Shown here piece after piece: positions 24,982-34,400 of a stretch of DNA of 44,242 nt. The DNA is from Planctomycetota bacterium (lineage in GTDB: Bacteria > Planctomycetota > UBA1135 > GCA-002686595), in NCBI GenBank assembly GCA_029212845.1, contig JARGPD010000009.1, positions 3,291-47,532 of the forward strand, read 5' to 3'. Within the stretch, counting starts at the first letter, position 1, and each line of letters opens with the position of its first letter. The notes below the pieces were generated by a model. The model was not told where the DNA came from. It saw only the letters and a list, made by a program, of their open reading frames with translations, and made no database searches. A program made the position numbers and the translations under genes.

Positions 24982-27377
24982 AGTCGAAGCTGAAGTCACT
25001 GCCAATCCGCCTGAAGGTCGGCCTCGTGATCTTGGTGACGTGCACGTTCACCCTGCTGATCACGGCATCCTTGCAGACCCTGACCAGCTGGCAGAGTCGC
25101 AGCGCGATGCTGGTCGAGTCCTCGACCCTCAGCACCGAGACCGTCGCCCGGGACGTGACCACGGCCCTGCTCTTCTTCGACGACGACTACGCCACCAAGG
25201 CCTTGGCCGAGCTGGGTCAGAACCAGCTGGTCGTCGGGGCCATGGTCTATGACGCCGAGGGCGCACCCTTCGCTAGCTTGAACCTAGATGGCGAACCCGG
25301 GCTGGCCTGGTCAGCTCCGACCGAGGAGCTCATCGTCGAGCAGCCCGGCCTACTCACGGTCACCCGCAAGGTGGGCGAAGAGGGCGAGCTGGTCGGCTGG
25401 ATCCGCGTGCAGTTCGACCGCAGCGGGGTGCTCGCGCGGACCAAGCAGCAAGCGGTCAGCATCGCCATGGTCTCGGCCGCCGGCCTGGGCCTCGCGATGG
25501 TCCTGGCCCTGATCCTGAGCCGCTGGATCGCCCTGCCGATCCTGCGCCTGTCGGCGACGGTCCTCGCGATCGAGTCCGAGGGCGACTACACCCGCCGGGC
25601 CGAGCGCGACTCCAACGACGAGCTCGGCTTGCTGGTCAGCTCGTTCAACCGCATGCTCGACCGGATCCAGGAGCGCGACGAAGAGCTCGCCGGGCACCGC
25701 GACAAGCTCGAGAACCAGGTGGCCCAGCGCACCGCCGAGCTGCTCGACGCCAACTTCGAGCTGGTCCGCGCCAAGGATGCCGCCGAGGAGGGCGCGCGCG
25801 CCAAGGCGGACTTCCTGGCGAACATGAGCCACGAGATCCGCACCCCGATGAACGGCGTGATCGGCATGACGGGGCTCCTGATGGACTCGGAGCTGGACTG
25901 CGAGCAGGCCGACATGCTGCAGACCGTCCGCAGCTGCGGGGACCAGCTCCTGGCGCTGATCAACGACATCCTGGACTTCTCCAAGATCGAGTCGGGCAAG
26001 ATGGAGCTCGAGGAGATCGACTTCGACCTGCGCGCGATGCTCGAGGACCTCGGCGAGATCTTCGGGCCGCGCTACCAAGAGCGTGGCGTCGAGCTCCTGT
26101 GCCTGGTGCCCAGCTCCGCACCCGTCCACCTCAAGGGGGACCCCACGCGGCTGCGCCAGGTGATCACCAACCTGGTCGGCAACGCCCTGAAGTTCACCCC
26201 CGAAGGCGAAGTGCAGGTCACGGTCGAGGTGGCCGCCGAGCGCGATCACGAGGTCGACCTCGTGATCGCCGTGCGCGACTCGGGAATCGGCATCCCCGCC
26301 GAACGGAGGGAGAGCCTGTTCGAGGCCTTCACCCAGGTCGATGCGTCCACGACCCGCCGCTTCGGCGGCACCGGACTGGGCCTCTCGATCAGCGCCGAGC
26401 TCGTGCGCATGATGGGCGGCCGGCTCACGGTCGACAGCGTCGACGGCGAGGGCAGCACCTTCGCCATCCACGCGACCTTCAAGACCCAGGCCACGCCGCC
26501 GAGTTCGGTCGAGCTCGACCCCGCCATCGTCGACGGCATGGCCGTCACGGTGATCGACGACAACGCGACCAACCGCCGCATCCTGCGCCACCAGCTGGAG
26601 TCCTGGGGCTGCGTCGTGACGGACTTCGAGGGGCCCGAGCAGGCCCTCGAGGCCCTGTGTCGCGAGGGCGCCACCCCGCCCGGAATCGTGCTGTCGGACT
26701 TCCAGATGCCCGGCAAGAACGGCCTCGAGGTCTGCCGCGCGATCAAGGACACGGAGGCCCTCGCCGACGTGCCGGTGCTGATCCTGACCTCGGTCTCGTT
26801 CAGCGGCAGCAAGCGAAAGCTCGACGAGGCCGGAGCGGCCGGTCAGCTGACCAAGCCCGTGCGCCTGACCCAGCTCCGGAAGGCGATCCTGATGACCCTC
26901 GGCATGCAAGAGCGCAGCAAGGAACAAGACGAGCGCCCGAGCGCCCTCGATCCCGACGCCGAGCTGCTGGCGAAGCGCGCCCAGAAGCGCATCCTCTTGG
27001 TAGAGGACAACGCTGTGAACCAGCGCATCGCGGTCGCCCTGCTGAAGAAGAACGGCTTCAACTGCACGCTCGCGAACAACGGGGAGGAGGCGGTCCAGAC
27101 CCTCTCCCAGCTGCCCTTCGACCTGGTGCTCATGGACTGCCAGATGCCCGTCATGGACGGCTACGAAGCGACCAGCGTCATCCGCAAGCGGGAGCAGCGC
27201 ACCGGCCATCGGATCCCCATCATCGCGATGACCGCGAACGCGATGGAGGGGGACAAGGAGAACTGCCTGGCTGCAGGCATGGACGACTACATCGCCAAGC
27301 CGGTCGTCTCGGAGGTGCTCTACAAGAAGCTCGAGGCTTGGCTCTACCTCGCAGATCGTTCCCAAGCCCCCTCGTAA
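24978..27377 (+). CDS. Hybrid sensor histidine kinase with two receiver domains
   Basis: 799 residues. A transmembrane helix (about 13-32), a periplasmic sensor of roughly 125 residues, a second helix (160-181), and HAMP (182-235) lead into a coiled coil. HisKA follows with [15 protein letters not shown] and the phospho-accepting His285. HATPase_c comes next with the N box around Asn402, DSGIG (Asp434) and GGTGLGLSI. Two receiver domains follow: the first with Asp574 ([12 protein letters not shown]), the second with Asp720 ([16 protein letters not shown], and lysine in YIAKPV). No separate output domain or response regulator is next to it, so its target is unknown. It overlaps the YfiR gene by four bases and precedes the TonB-dependent receptor by nine. 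Confidence 0.95.
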   Translation: MKSKLKSLPIRLKVGLVILVTCTFTLLITASLQTLTSWQSRSAMLVESSTLSTETVARDVTTALLFFDDDYATKALAELGQNQLVVGAMVYDAEGAPFASLNLDGEPGLAWSAPTEELIVEQPGLLTVTRKVGEEGELVGWIRVQFDRSGVLARTKQQAVSIAMVSAAGLGLAMVLALILSRWIALPILRLSATVLAIESEGDYTRRAERDSNDELGLLVSSFNRMLDRIQERDEELAGHRDKLENQVAQRTAELLDANFELVRAKDAAEEGARAKADFLANMSHEIRTPMNGVIGMTGLLMDSELDCEQADMLQTVRSCGDQLLALINDILDFSKIESGKMELEEIDFDLRAMLEDLGEIFGPRYQERGVELLCLVPSSAPVHLKGDPTRLRQVITNLVGNALKFTPEGEVQVTVEVAAERDHEVDLVIAVRDSGIGIPAERRESLFEAFTQVDASTTRRFGGTGLGLSISAELVRMMGGRLTVDSVDGEGSTFAIHATFKTQATPPSSVELDPAIVDGMAVTVIDDNATNRRILRHQLESWGCVVTDFEGPEQALEALCREGATPPGIVLSDFQMPGKNGLEVCRAIKDTEALADVPVLILTSVSFSGSKRKLDEAGAAGQLTKPVRLTQLRKAILMTLGMQERSKEQDERPSALDPDAELLAKRAQKRILLVEDNAVNQRIAVALLKKNGFNCTLANNGEEAVQTLSQLPFDLVLMDCQMPVMDGYEATSVIRKREQRTGHRIPIIAMTANAMEGDKENCLAAGMDDYIAKPVVSEVLYKKLEAWLYLADRSQAPS

Positions 27378-27386
27378 GCCCCGCCC

Positions 27387-29351
27387 ATGCGCTCCCGCTT
27401 CCCCAGTCTCACGCGACGAGGCACGTCCTCGCTCTTCCTGCTTGGTGCCCTCGTGGCCGGCCTTGGTGACGTCGCCGTTGGCTCGCCTTCGAGCGTCGAC
27501 GACCTGGAGGACCTCAGCGAGCTGAGCCTCGAAGAGCTGCTGAACATCGAGGTCACCATCGCGACGCGCTCAGAGGTCTCCCTCTCCGAGGTCCCCGGGG
27601 CGGTGTACGTCATCACCGGGGACGAGCTGCGGCGCTCCGGGCACACCTCGGTGCAGGAGGCCATGCGCATGGTGCCCGGCATGTACGTCTCGAACTGGAC
27701 GACCTCCAAGTGGGACGTGACCTCACGCGGGTTCGGCACGGGCACCTCGGTCGCAAGCCTCGCCTTCCTGAACCAGCTGATGGTGCTGATCGACGGCGTG
27801 CCGGTCTCGACCCCGGTCTTCGCCGGCACCTGGTGGGCCCTGCAAGACATCGACCTGAACGACGTCGACCGGATCGAGATCGTGCGCGGACCCGGCGGCA
27901 TCCTGTGGGGTGCGAACGCCGTGCATGGTGTCGTCCACGTGATCACGAAGGACTCCGCGTCGACCCAGGGCCTACAGGGTCACACGAGCGCCTCCACCGA
28001 CGAGCGCCACCAGAGCTTCCGCCTGGGTGGCGAGTTCGGCGAGACCGGCACCTTTCGGGTCAACGGCAAGTGGTCGAGCTATGACTCGCACCAGAATCCC
28101 TACCTCGGGTTCAACCAGGACTGGGGCATCCGAAGCGGTGGCTTTCGCTTCGACTGGGGGGCCGACGGGGATCGCCAGAACACGGCCTGGGGGCGCTTCT
28201 ACGAGGCCACCCTCGGGGCCGACGGCTTCGACGTGATGACCTTCGAAGCCATCCCGGTCACCGACGTGGCCCACGGCTTCCAGTTCCACTACACGACCGC
28301 CAACGCCGAAGGCGACGAGTTCCTCACCGCCTGGGTCAGCCAGGACGTCCAGGATCTGAAGACCGAGCTGGACATCGACGTGCTGACCATGGACCTCGAG
28401 TACCGGCGCGAGCTAGAGACCGGTGAGAACAGCCACCTGAGCGCGGGCATCGGCTACCGCCACACCGACGCCGAGCTGCTTGGCGATGACCCCTTCTGGA
28501 TGACCTTCGACCCGGCCAACAAGGAGCTGCACACCCTGCGCGCCTTCGCCGTGCACACCTGGGACCTGATGGACCACGAGCTGAGCTTGGTCCTCGGAGC
28601 CCAGGCGGAGGACAACAGCCTGACCGGCTTCGAGCTCCAGCCGACCCTGCGCGCGAGCTGGCATCCGGAGTCGACCTTCAGCGCCTGGGGGGCGATCACG
28701 GGCAGCGTGCGGACCCCCTCGCTCGAGGAGACCCACCTTGCGTCGGGCAGCGTGGTCGTCGGCAACCCAGACTTCGACTCCGAGAAGGTGACCTCGTACG
28801 AGGTCGGCGTGCGCCACCAGGTCAGCGCGACGACCGCCCTCGACCTGGCGATCTTCCACAACGAGTACGACGACCTACAGACGGAGGAGTTCGACCCGGT
28901 CGCCTTCGAAGACGTCTTCCAGAACGGCGGCGAGGGCAGCTCCGACGGCATCGAGCTGGCGATCGACAGCAAGCCCACGGAGAGCTGGAGCCTGCGCTCG
29001 TCCTACTCGTACATGCTCGGCACCTACACGACCAAGGTCGGCGGCATCAGCCTCGGGACCGACGACTACCACCCGCGGCACCAGATCAACATCCGCTCCT
29101 ACTACGACCTCAGCGAGACGGTCGAGCTCGATGCAGGCCTGTACGTGGTCGATGGGCTCGGCGACGCCTACGAGGCCGCCAACCGGGCGCGCCTCGACGT
29201 GCGCCTCGGCTGGGAGGCGGCGCCCGGCATGGACCTGTTCCTCGGCGCCCAGCAGCTGGGCGTCTCGAGCCAGACCGAGTACGACGAGTTCGACATCCCG
29301 CGCGGCGAGCTCTACTTCGGCGTGACGATCGCCGCGGGCTCGCGGCGCTAG
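27387..29351 (+). CDS. TonB-dependent outer-membrane receptor
   Basis: 654 residues. A signal peptide is followed by LSLEELLNIEVTIATRSE, the N-terminal motif seen in receptors encoded with YfiR proteins. A plug domain spans about 60-190 (PGAVYVITGDEL, VLIDGVPV, IEIVRGPGGILWGANAVHGVVHVITK). A beta-barrel follows with alternating aromatic strands and the C-terminal strand ELYFGVTIAA. It takes up or senses a ligand across the outer membrane with TonB energy; the ligand cannot be told from sequence. It is last in the YfiR-kinase-receptor operon. It converges with the radical SAM gene, six bases between stops. No clear Shine-Dalgarno precedes the ATG at 27387. Confidence 0.93.
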   Translation: MRSRFPSLTRRGTSSLFLLGALVAGLGDVAVGSPSSVDDLEDLSELSLEELLNIEVTIATRSEVSLSEVPGAVYVITGDELRRSGHTSVQEAMRMVPGMYVSNWTTSKWDVTSRGFGTGTSVASLAFLNQLMVLIDGVPVSTPVFAGTWWALQDIDLNDVDRIEIVRGPGGILWGANAVHGVVHVITKDSASTQGLQGHTSASTDERHQSFRLGGEFGETGTFRVNGKWSSYDSHQNPYLGFNQDWGIRSGGFRFDWGADGDRQNTAWGRFYEATLGADGFDVMTFEAIPVTDVAHGFQFHYTTANAEGDEFLTAWVSQDVQDLKTELDIDVLTMDLEYRRELETGENSHLSAGIGYRHTDAELLGDDPFWMTFDPANKELHTLRAFAVHTWDLMDHELSLVLGAQAEDNSLTGFELQPTLRASWHPESTFSAWGAITGSVRTPSLEETHLASGSVVVGNPDFDSEKVTSYEVGVRHQVSATTALDLAIFHNEYDDLQTEEFDPVAFEDVFQNGGEGSSDGIELAIDSKPTESWSLRSSYSYMLGTYTTKVGGISLGTDDYHPRHQINIRSYYDLSETVELDAGLYVVDGLGDAYEAANRARLDVRLGWEAAPGMDLFLGAQQLGVSSQTEYDEFDIPRGELYFGVTIAAGSRR

Positions 29352-29357
29352 GGCTGC

Positions 29358-30203
29358 CTAGGGATTGACGGTGACCTCGAGGCCCAGGGCGCGCACCTCG
29401 CGCGCGTAGGCCTCGAGCACTTCGGGGGCGAGGCGCACCAGCTCGGCGGCCTCGGGCTGGTGGACCTGGCGCGCGATGCCATACAGGTGCACCCCACGGA
29501 GCGGCAGCTCCTCCGCGCACAGCACGGCTAGGTTGGCCAGCCACTCGCGCCACTCTCCGGCCATGACCTCTGCGTCGCGCTCGAAGAGCACGGTCTGGAG
29601 CCAGGTCGGGCAGCGCTCGGCGGCTGCCCGCAGGCCGCTGAGCTGGGCCTCGATGCCGCGGCTCGTGTCGTTGATGGCGGCCAGCCCGGCGTCGGTGCCC
29701 GCGTCCAGCTTGAACCAGACCTCGCCGCCGGCCTCGGCCAGGCGCGCGAGGGCTGCTTGCACCTCGGGCTTGTGGGCCAAGCTCCCGTTGGTGATCAACA
29801 CCAGCTTGACCTTGCCGATCAGGCCGCGCCGCTCGAGCTGGGCGGCCGCAAGCTCGACGGCGGCCGGGAAGTCGGCCGAGCCGGTCGGCTCGCCGTTGCC
29901 CGAGAAGGCCAGGTCGTTCAGCCGCCGCGAGCCCTCGGGGACGCGGCGCGCCATGAAGTCGCCATCGAGCAGGTCGTCGAGCATCACGGTCAGCTCGTCG
30001 TCCAGCCGCTCGAGGTCGATCGCCGGCCCCTTGCCCCGGGTGAGACCCGGCACCTGGCAGTACACGCAGCGCCAGTTGCAGGCGTCGTTGGGGGACAGGT
30101 TGATGCCGACGGACACGCCGCGCGCGCGCCGCGAGACCACCGGGTAGACGTAGGTCATCCCGTCCGCATAGCGGTCGTGGTCGCTGGTGTCGAGGCGCGC
30201 CAT
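29358..30203 (-). CDS. Radical SAM protein
   Basis: 281 residues from the ATG at 30203, which has AAGGAG upstream inside the end of the preceding gene. The [4Fe-4S] motif is CNWRCVYC (Cys42, Cys46, Cys49). After it come LAFSGNGEPTG, a glycine-rich SAM-binding stretch, VLITNGSL, and WFKLDAGTD, which resembles the wyosine/Fe-S oxidoreductase-like radical SAM group. The C-terminus ends with LYGIARQVHQPEA. No partner peptide or pathway gene is adjacent, so the reaction is unknown. It follows the HEAT/TPR gene by four bases and is probably co-transcribed with it. Confidence 0.88.
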   Translation of the reverse strand: MARLDTSDHDRYADGMTYVYPVVSRRARGVSVGINLSPNDACNWRCVYCQVPGLTRGKGPAIDLERLDDELTVMLDDLLDGDFMARRVPEGSRRLNDLAFSGNGEPTGSADFPAAVELAAAQLERRGLIGKVKLVLITNGSLAHKPEVQAALARLAEAGGEVWFKLDAGTDAGLAAINDTSRGIEAQLSGLRAAAERCPTWLQTVLFERDAEVMAGEWREWLANLAVLCAEELPLRGVHLYGIARQVHQPEAAELVRLAPEVLEAYAREVRALGLEVTVNP

Positions 30204-30207
30204 GGGG

Positions 30208-31554
30208 CTACTCCTTGAGGCGCAGCACGCTGCGGTAGCGATCGTCCGCCACGAGCGCCGCGAAGTCGGGGTCCTCGGCCAGGCCGCGTAGCTGCACCGT
30301 GGAGAGGGCCGAGTCCTCGAGCACCTTGGCGCCCTCGCGCACGGCCCCGGACAGGACGAAGGCGCGCGCCAGCCCGATGTGGGCGCCATTGCTGGCATAG
30401 GGGCTCTTCTCGAGCTCCTCGTAGAGCTTCAGGGCCTTCTTGTAGTCGGTGATCGCTTCCTCGTAGTCCTGGATCTCGATCAGCACGGCGCCGCGTGCCT
30501 CGAGGGGCGCGGGCTCCTTGCGCTCATCCCGAATCGCATCTTTGTAGGGATCCAGGAGGTCCTTGCGGGCGCCCTTGTCGCCGAAGCGCGTCAGGCACAC
30601 GAGGGTCGCGTTGCGCAGGTCCTCGAAGGAGCTCTTTGCGGAGCGCTCGAGCAGCTTGTTCAGGTTGCGTTCCCAGGGGGTGCCGAGGTCGGGCAGGGCG
30701 CCGAGCAGGCGGATTCGCGCGCCACGGTCGACGTTGCGATCGGCGCAGAGGGCGACGAAAAGGGCCGTGTCGGGCTCGCCGAAGGTGCCCTCGGGCGCGG
30801 CGCGGCAGAAGGCGATGACCGAGTCGATGTGGTCGCGCACCGCATCGGCTGCCAAGAGCTCGCGCAGGAAGGCCAGCTGGCTCGGCGTCGGTCGGCGTCC
30901 GCGGTCGAAGGCCTCGGTCAGGGCCGCGAGGGCCTCGCCGAGCTCGTCGCCCTTGGCGTGGATGACCCCGCGCAGGACCTCGTCGGCCTCGGGCCCGCCG
31001 CACAGGCACAGGGCGCTGAGCGCCGCGCTGCGCATGGCCTGGTCCTCGTGGTAGACCTTGGCGAGGTGGGCGCCGACGCGCCGCGGATCGCCGGTCGCGC
31101 CGAGCACCCGGAGGGCCCCGGCGCGGCCGCGCTCGGTGCCCGCGAGGGACATCTCCAGGAGCCGCTGGGTGATCGCGGTCGTGGGCAGGTCCTCGAGCAC
31201 GTTCATCACGTGCCCGGCGAGGAACAGGTCGCCCTTGGGGGCACCCGGTCCGGGGTCGAGGGCCTCGACCAAGAGCACCGCGCCGGGAGAGCCCAGGGAC
31301 CTCAGCTCGTCGAGGATCTTGCTGACGCGGCTGTCGCCGCTCTTGGAGCTGCCGAGGCTGCGCAGGGAGGTCAAGAGGCCCTCGACCCGGGGGCGTAGCA
31401 GCTCGACCTCGCGCTGGGCCGCGGCGCGCTCCTCGGCCAGGAGCTCCTCGAGGGAGCGCCTGGGGGGGCCGTCGGTCTGGGCCGCTGCGGGACCGAGGAA
31501 GAGGCCGGCGGCGAGGGCGCCGGCGACGATGAGGCTAGGGACGCGGATGAGCAT
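30208..31554 (-). CDS. Secreted HEAT-repeat/TPR protein
   Basis: 448 residues from the ATG at 31554; another ATG at 31563 adds three residues. I prefer 31554 because TACCAT, a TANNNT element, sits seven bases before it, although no experiment supports this. A signal peptide (LIRVPSLIVAGALAAGLFLGPAAA) is followed by a charged helix. HEAT-like helical repeats run from about 60-330 (AGALRVLGATGDPRRVGAHL, RSAALSALCLCGG). A TPR pair at about 350-420 follows (EARGAVLIEIQDYEEAITDYKKALK). No catalytic motif is visible, so it is likely a periplasmic or surface scaffold. It is co-directional with the radical SAM gene. Confidence 0.8.
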   Translation of the reverse strand: MLIRVPSLIVAGALAAGLFLGPAAAQTDGPPRRSLEELLAEERAAAQREVELLRPRVEGLLTSLRSLGSSKSGDSRVSKILDELRSLGSPGAVLLVEALDPGPGAPKGDLFLAGHVMNVLEDLPTTAITQRLLEMSLAGTERGRAGALRVLGATGDPRRVGAHLAKVYHEDQAMRSAALSALCLCGGPEADEVLRGVIHAKGDELGEALAALTEAFDRGRRPTPSQLAFLRELLAADAVRDHIDSVIAFCRAAPEGTFGEPDTALFVALCADRNVDRGARIRLLGALPDLGTPWERNLNKLLERSAKSSFEDLRNATLVCLTRFGDKGARKDLLDPYKDAIRDERKEPAPLEARGAVLIEIQDYEEAITDYKKALKLYEELEKSPYASNGAHIGLARAFVLSGAVREGAKVLEDSALSTVQLRGLAEDPDFAALVADDRYRSVLRLKE

Positions 31555-31656
31555 GGGAGCCATGGTAACGAGCAGCTACCGCTCGCGCACAGGCCGGCAA
31601 CCGTTCGGGAGGGCTCCCCTTGCGCCTGGCCACCGGGTCCCGGGCCCGGAAACGAC

Positions 31657-31685
31657 CGAAGCCCCAACCAGCGGCTGGGGCTTCG
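31657..31685 (-). terminator. Terminator-like hairpin after the small minus-strand gene
   Basis: CGAAGCCCCA (31657-31666) pairs perfectly with TGGGGCTTCG (31676-31685) around a 9-base loop. On the minus strand the stem is followed by GTCGTTT, a short T-rich tail. It lies about 37 bases beyond the stop of the small gene at 31723-31959 and upstream of the HEAT/TPR gene start, so it separates two minus-strand units. Confidence 0.6.
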
Positions 31686-31722
31686 AGAGGTTCGGGACCG
31701 TCGGAAGGTGCGGAATGCGGAG

Positions 31723-31959
31723 CTAGGCACCCTTCCGGATGGCCTTCTGCCGCAGCTGCGCTGCGGGGAAGAGGATCACTTCACCGGTCCCTCGGCGCTC
31801 CACGGCCGGCCAGCGCTTCGGAATTGGTGCGGACCCCTCGTTGCGGCGCTGGTCTCCATCCCAGGAACCAGCTCCCCGATCGAGCCGCGCGGGCTCGTCC
31901 TGGGAGATGCCGTAGAGGCGCATCAAGCGCTGACGATTTCGAAACAGCCAGGAGTGCAT
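31723..31959 (-). CDS. Small basic protein of unknown function
   Basis: A 78-residue frame starting MHSWLFRNRQRLMRLYGISQ and ending RQKAIRKGA. AAGGG sits about five bases before the ATG, and a terminator-like hairpin follows the stop, so the unit looks like a complete small gene. The composition is Arg-rich and mostly hydrophilic, with a short hydrophobic patch GEVILFPAA. I recognise no family. It is antisense to the region just upstream of mnmG, and the two genes diverge, about 100 bases apart. A long plus-strand frame crosses the same bases as an extension of mnmG, but MnmG proteins do not carry such an N-terminus. Confidence 0.5.
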   Translation of the reverse strand: MHSWLFRNRQRLMRLYGISQDEPARLDRGAGSWDGDQRRNEGSAPIPKRWPAVERRGTGEVILFPAAQLRQKAIRKGA

Positions 31960-32061
31960 GGACCCTTGTCGGCCGAAAGTCCGGAGAGGTTGAGGGAGCC
32001 GTTGAAGTCGGCCCGATCTTCGCTCGGATCCGTAGACTGTGCGCCCCCGATTGGCCCCGCC

Positions 32062-34017
32062 ATGCCCGACTCCCACTTCCAGCCCGCGCCCGAGCGCAGC
32101 TTCCCACACCCCGCGCCTGCACCAGGGACCGGGGACTGGGACGTGCTGGTCATCGGTGGGGGCCACGCCGGGGTCGAGGCGGCCCTGGCTGCGGCGCGCC
32201 TCGGCATGCGCACGGGCCTGGTCACCTTCCGGGCGAACCTGCTCGGCGAGATGAGCTGCAACCCCGCGATCGGCGGCCTCGGCAAGGGCCAGCTGGTGCG
32301 TGAGGTTGACGCCCTCGGCGGGATCATGGGCCAGGTGGCCGACGCCACCGGGATCCAGTTCCGCATGCTCAACACGGCCAAGGGCTTCGCGGTGCGCTCG
32401 CCGCGCTGCCAGTCCGACCGGCACGCCTACCGCGAAGAGGTCGTCCGGCGCGTGACCGCCGCGACCGCGGAGCTGCCCCTCGAGGTGCTCGAGGCCGGCG
32501 TGCGCGGCCTAGTCGTGACCCCGGGCAAGCTGCCGCGCGTCCATGGCGTGCGGCTCGAGGACGGCTCCGAGCTGACCGCCCGCGCCGTGATCCTGACCAC
32601 CGGCACCTTCCTCGAGGCGCTGATGTACCGCGGCGACGAGGTCGAGGTCGGCGGCCGCGCCGAGGAGCCCGCGGCCAAGGGCATCTCCTCCGAGCTGCGC
32701 GCCCTAGGGCTCGAGCTCGGCCGACTGAAGACCGGGACTCCGGCCCGGGTCAACCACGCCAGCGTCGACTGGGACGCGCTCGAGCTGCAGGCCGGCGACG
32801 ACGAGCCGACGGCCTTCTCCTTCGCCAACGCCGAGCTCGGCGCGCGCTTCCCGGTGCTGGACCAGGTCGCCTGCCACATCAGCTGGACGAACGAGCGCAC
32901 CCACGCGATCATCGCGGCCAACATCCACAAGGCGCCGATGTACGCGGGCCGCATGCACGGCACCGGCGCGCGCTACTGCCCGTCCGTCGAGGACAAGGTG
33001 ATGCGCTTCCGCGACCGCGACCGCCACCAGGTGTTCCTCGAGCCCGAGGGCCTGGGCACCGACGCGGTCTACCTCAACGGCGTCTCGACCTCGCTGCCGC
33101 GCGAGGTCCAGGACGCCTTCCTGCGCACGATCCCGGGCCTGGAGAAGCTCGTCTTCCAGCGCCATGGCTACGCGGTCGAGTACGACTACGTGCTGCCGGC
33201 CCAGCTCGACCCGAGCCTGTGCCTCGCCAAGGTCCCCGGCCTGTTCCTGGCCGGCCAGATCAACGGCACCTCGGGCTACGAGGAGGCTGCCGCCCAGGGC
33301 CTCATGGCCGGCACCAACGCCGCCCTCTGGCTGAGCGAGCGCGCGCCCTTCCTGCTCGAGCGCCACGAGGCCTACACCGGCGTGCTGGTCGACGACCTGG
33401 TCGTCAGCCGACCGACCGAGCCCTACCGCATGTTCACCAGCCGCGCCGAGTACCGCCTACTCCTGCGCCAGGACGACGGCGACCGCCGCCTGGTCGAGCG
33501 CGCCTTCGAGGTCGGCCTGGTCGGCACGCCCGAGCTCGAGCGCGCGCGGGCCCGCGCGGCGCGCATCGCCGCCGCTGCCGACCTGCTCGCCAGCACGCGC
33601 CTCCCCGGCTACGACGGCAAGCTCGCCGCCGACGTGCTCAAGCGCCCCGAGCTGGACCTGGATGCGGTCGAGGTCGAGCTGGCCTCGGCGGGCCAGGCCG
33701 GAGTCCTCGCGCGCCTCGGCCTGAGCCCCCTGGACCGGGTGACCCTCGAGGCGGACATCAAGTACGAGGGCTACGTCGCCCGGCAGCTCGAGGCCGTCGC
33801 CCGCATGCGTCGGGAGGAGACCACCCCGATCCCCGCCGGCCTCGACTTCCGCTCCCTGGACGGCCTGGGCGTCGAGGCGGCCGAGAAGCTGGCCGAGTTC
33901 GGCCCAGCGACCCTCGGTGCCGCGGGCCGGATCGCGGGCATCAACCCGCCGGATGTGGCCTTGCTCTCGGTGCACCTCGACCGCCTGCGGCGCTCGGCCG
34001 GGGCCGCAACGAGCTGA
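32062..34017 (+). CDS. mnmG: tRNA uridine-5-carboxymethylaminomethyl modification enzyme MnmG (GidA)
   Basis: 651 residues from the ATG at 32062. The FAD-binding GGGHAGVEAA is at 32-41, CNPAIGGLGKG follows, and the family signature GARYCPSVEDK is present. FLAGQINGTSGYEEAAAQGL comes next, then a helical C-terminal domain that contacts MnmE and tRNA. With MnmE it adds the cmnm5 group at wobble U34 of certain tRNAs, using FAD and methylene-tetrahydrofolate. The open frame continues upstream to 31708, but the family begins near VLVIGGG, and the MPDS start leaves only a short proline-rich leader. TAGACT at 32033-32038 is a possible -10. mnmE is not in the window; mnmA is, at 41122. Confidence 0.97.
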   Translation: MPDSHFQPAPERSFPHPAPAPGTGDWDVLVIGGGHAGVEAALAAARLGMRTGLVTFRANLLGEMSCNPAIGGLGKGQLVREVDALGGIMGQVADATGIQFRMLNTAKGFAVRSPRCQSDRHAYREEVVRRVTAATAELPLEVLEAGVRGLVVTPGKLPRVHGVRLEDGSELTARAVILTTGTFLEALMYRGDEVEVGGRAEEPAAKGISSELRALGLELGRLKTGTPARVNHASVDWDALELQAGDDEPTAFSFANAELGARFPVLDQVACHISWTNERTHAIIAANIHKAPMYAGRMHGTGARYCPSVEDKVMRFRDRDRHQVFLEPEGLGTDAVYLNGVSTSLPREVQDAFLRTIPGLEKLVFQRHGYAVEYDYVLPAQLDPSLCLAKVPGLFLAGQINGTSGYEEAAAQGLMAGTNAALWLSERAPFLLERHEAYTGVLVDDLVVSRPTEPYRMFTSRAEYRLLLRQDDGDRRLVERAFEVGLVGTPELERARARAARIAAAADLLASTRLPGYDGKLAADVLKRPELDLDAVEVELASAGQAGVLARLGLSPLDRVTLEADIKYEGYVARQLEAVARMRREETTPIPAGLDFRSLDGLGVEAAEKLAEFGPATLGAAGRIAGINPPDVALLSVHLDRLRRSAGAATS

Positions 34018-34068
34018 CCGGACTCCCGGGTCCAGCGGCCGGCCCCACACGGGTCAGCGGCACTTAGC

Positions 34069-34098
34069 TTGAAGAAGGCCCGTCCCCGCGGGTACCTT
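34069..34098 (+). promoter_or_regulatory. Possible sigma-70-type promoter of the TM2 gene
   Basis: TTGAAG (34069-34074) and TACCTT (34093-34098) are 18 bases apart, about 65 bases before the TM2 start and just after the mnmG stop. Both boxes match the consensus only partly. Confidence 0.35.
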
Positions 34099-34163
34099 CG
34101 CGCACTTCCAGGCTCGGCGAAACCTCGCGTGTGCCCCTGCTCCACCCCCAAAGCCCACCGATC

Positions 34164-34400
34164 ATGGCTCAATACTCCGACAAGTCCCGCCTCGTGACCC
34201 TGCTGCTCCTGATCTTCCTCGGAGGCTTCGGAGCGCACCGCTTCTACGCGGGCAAGTTCGGCACGGCGGTGCTCTTCATCATCACCTTCGGCGGCCTCGG
34301 CATCTGGTGGCTGATCGACCTCGTGATGGTCTGCGTCGGCTCGTTCACCGACATCCATGGCCGCCCGATCTTCAAGTGGACCGAGGACGGCTCGGTCTGA
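34164..34400 (+). CDS. TM2-domain membrane protein
   Basis: 78 residues from the ATG at 34164 (MAQYSDKSRL). An in-frame ATG at 34131 lacks support. Two transmembrane helices (VTLLLLIFLGGFGAHRFY and TAVLFIITFGGLGIWWLIDLV) surround the TM2 signature: GAHRFYAGK and the Asp in WLIDLVMV. TM2 proteins are small inner-membrane proteins of unclear role. Its last 29 bases overlap, tail to tail, the 3' end of the lectin-CAP gene on the other strand. Confidence 0.92.
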   Translation: MAQYSDKSRLVTLLLLIFLGGFGAHRFYAGKFGTAVLFIITFGGLGIWWLIDLVMVCVGSFTDIHGRPIFKWTEDGSV

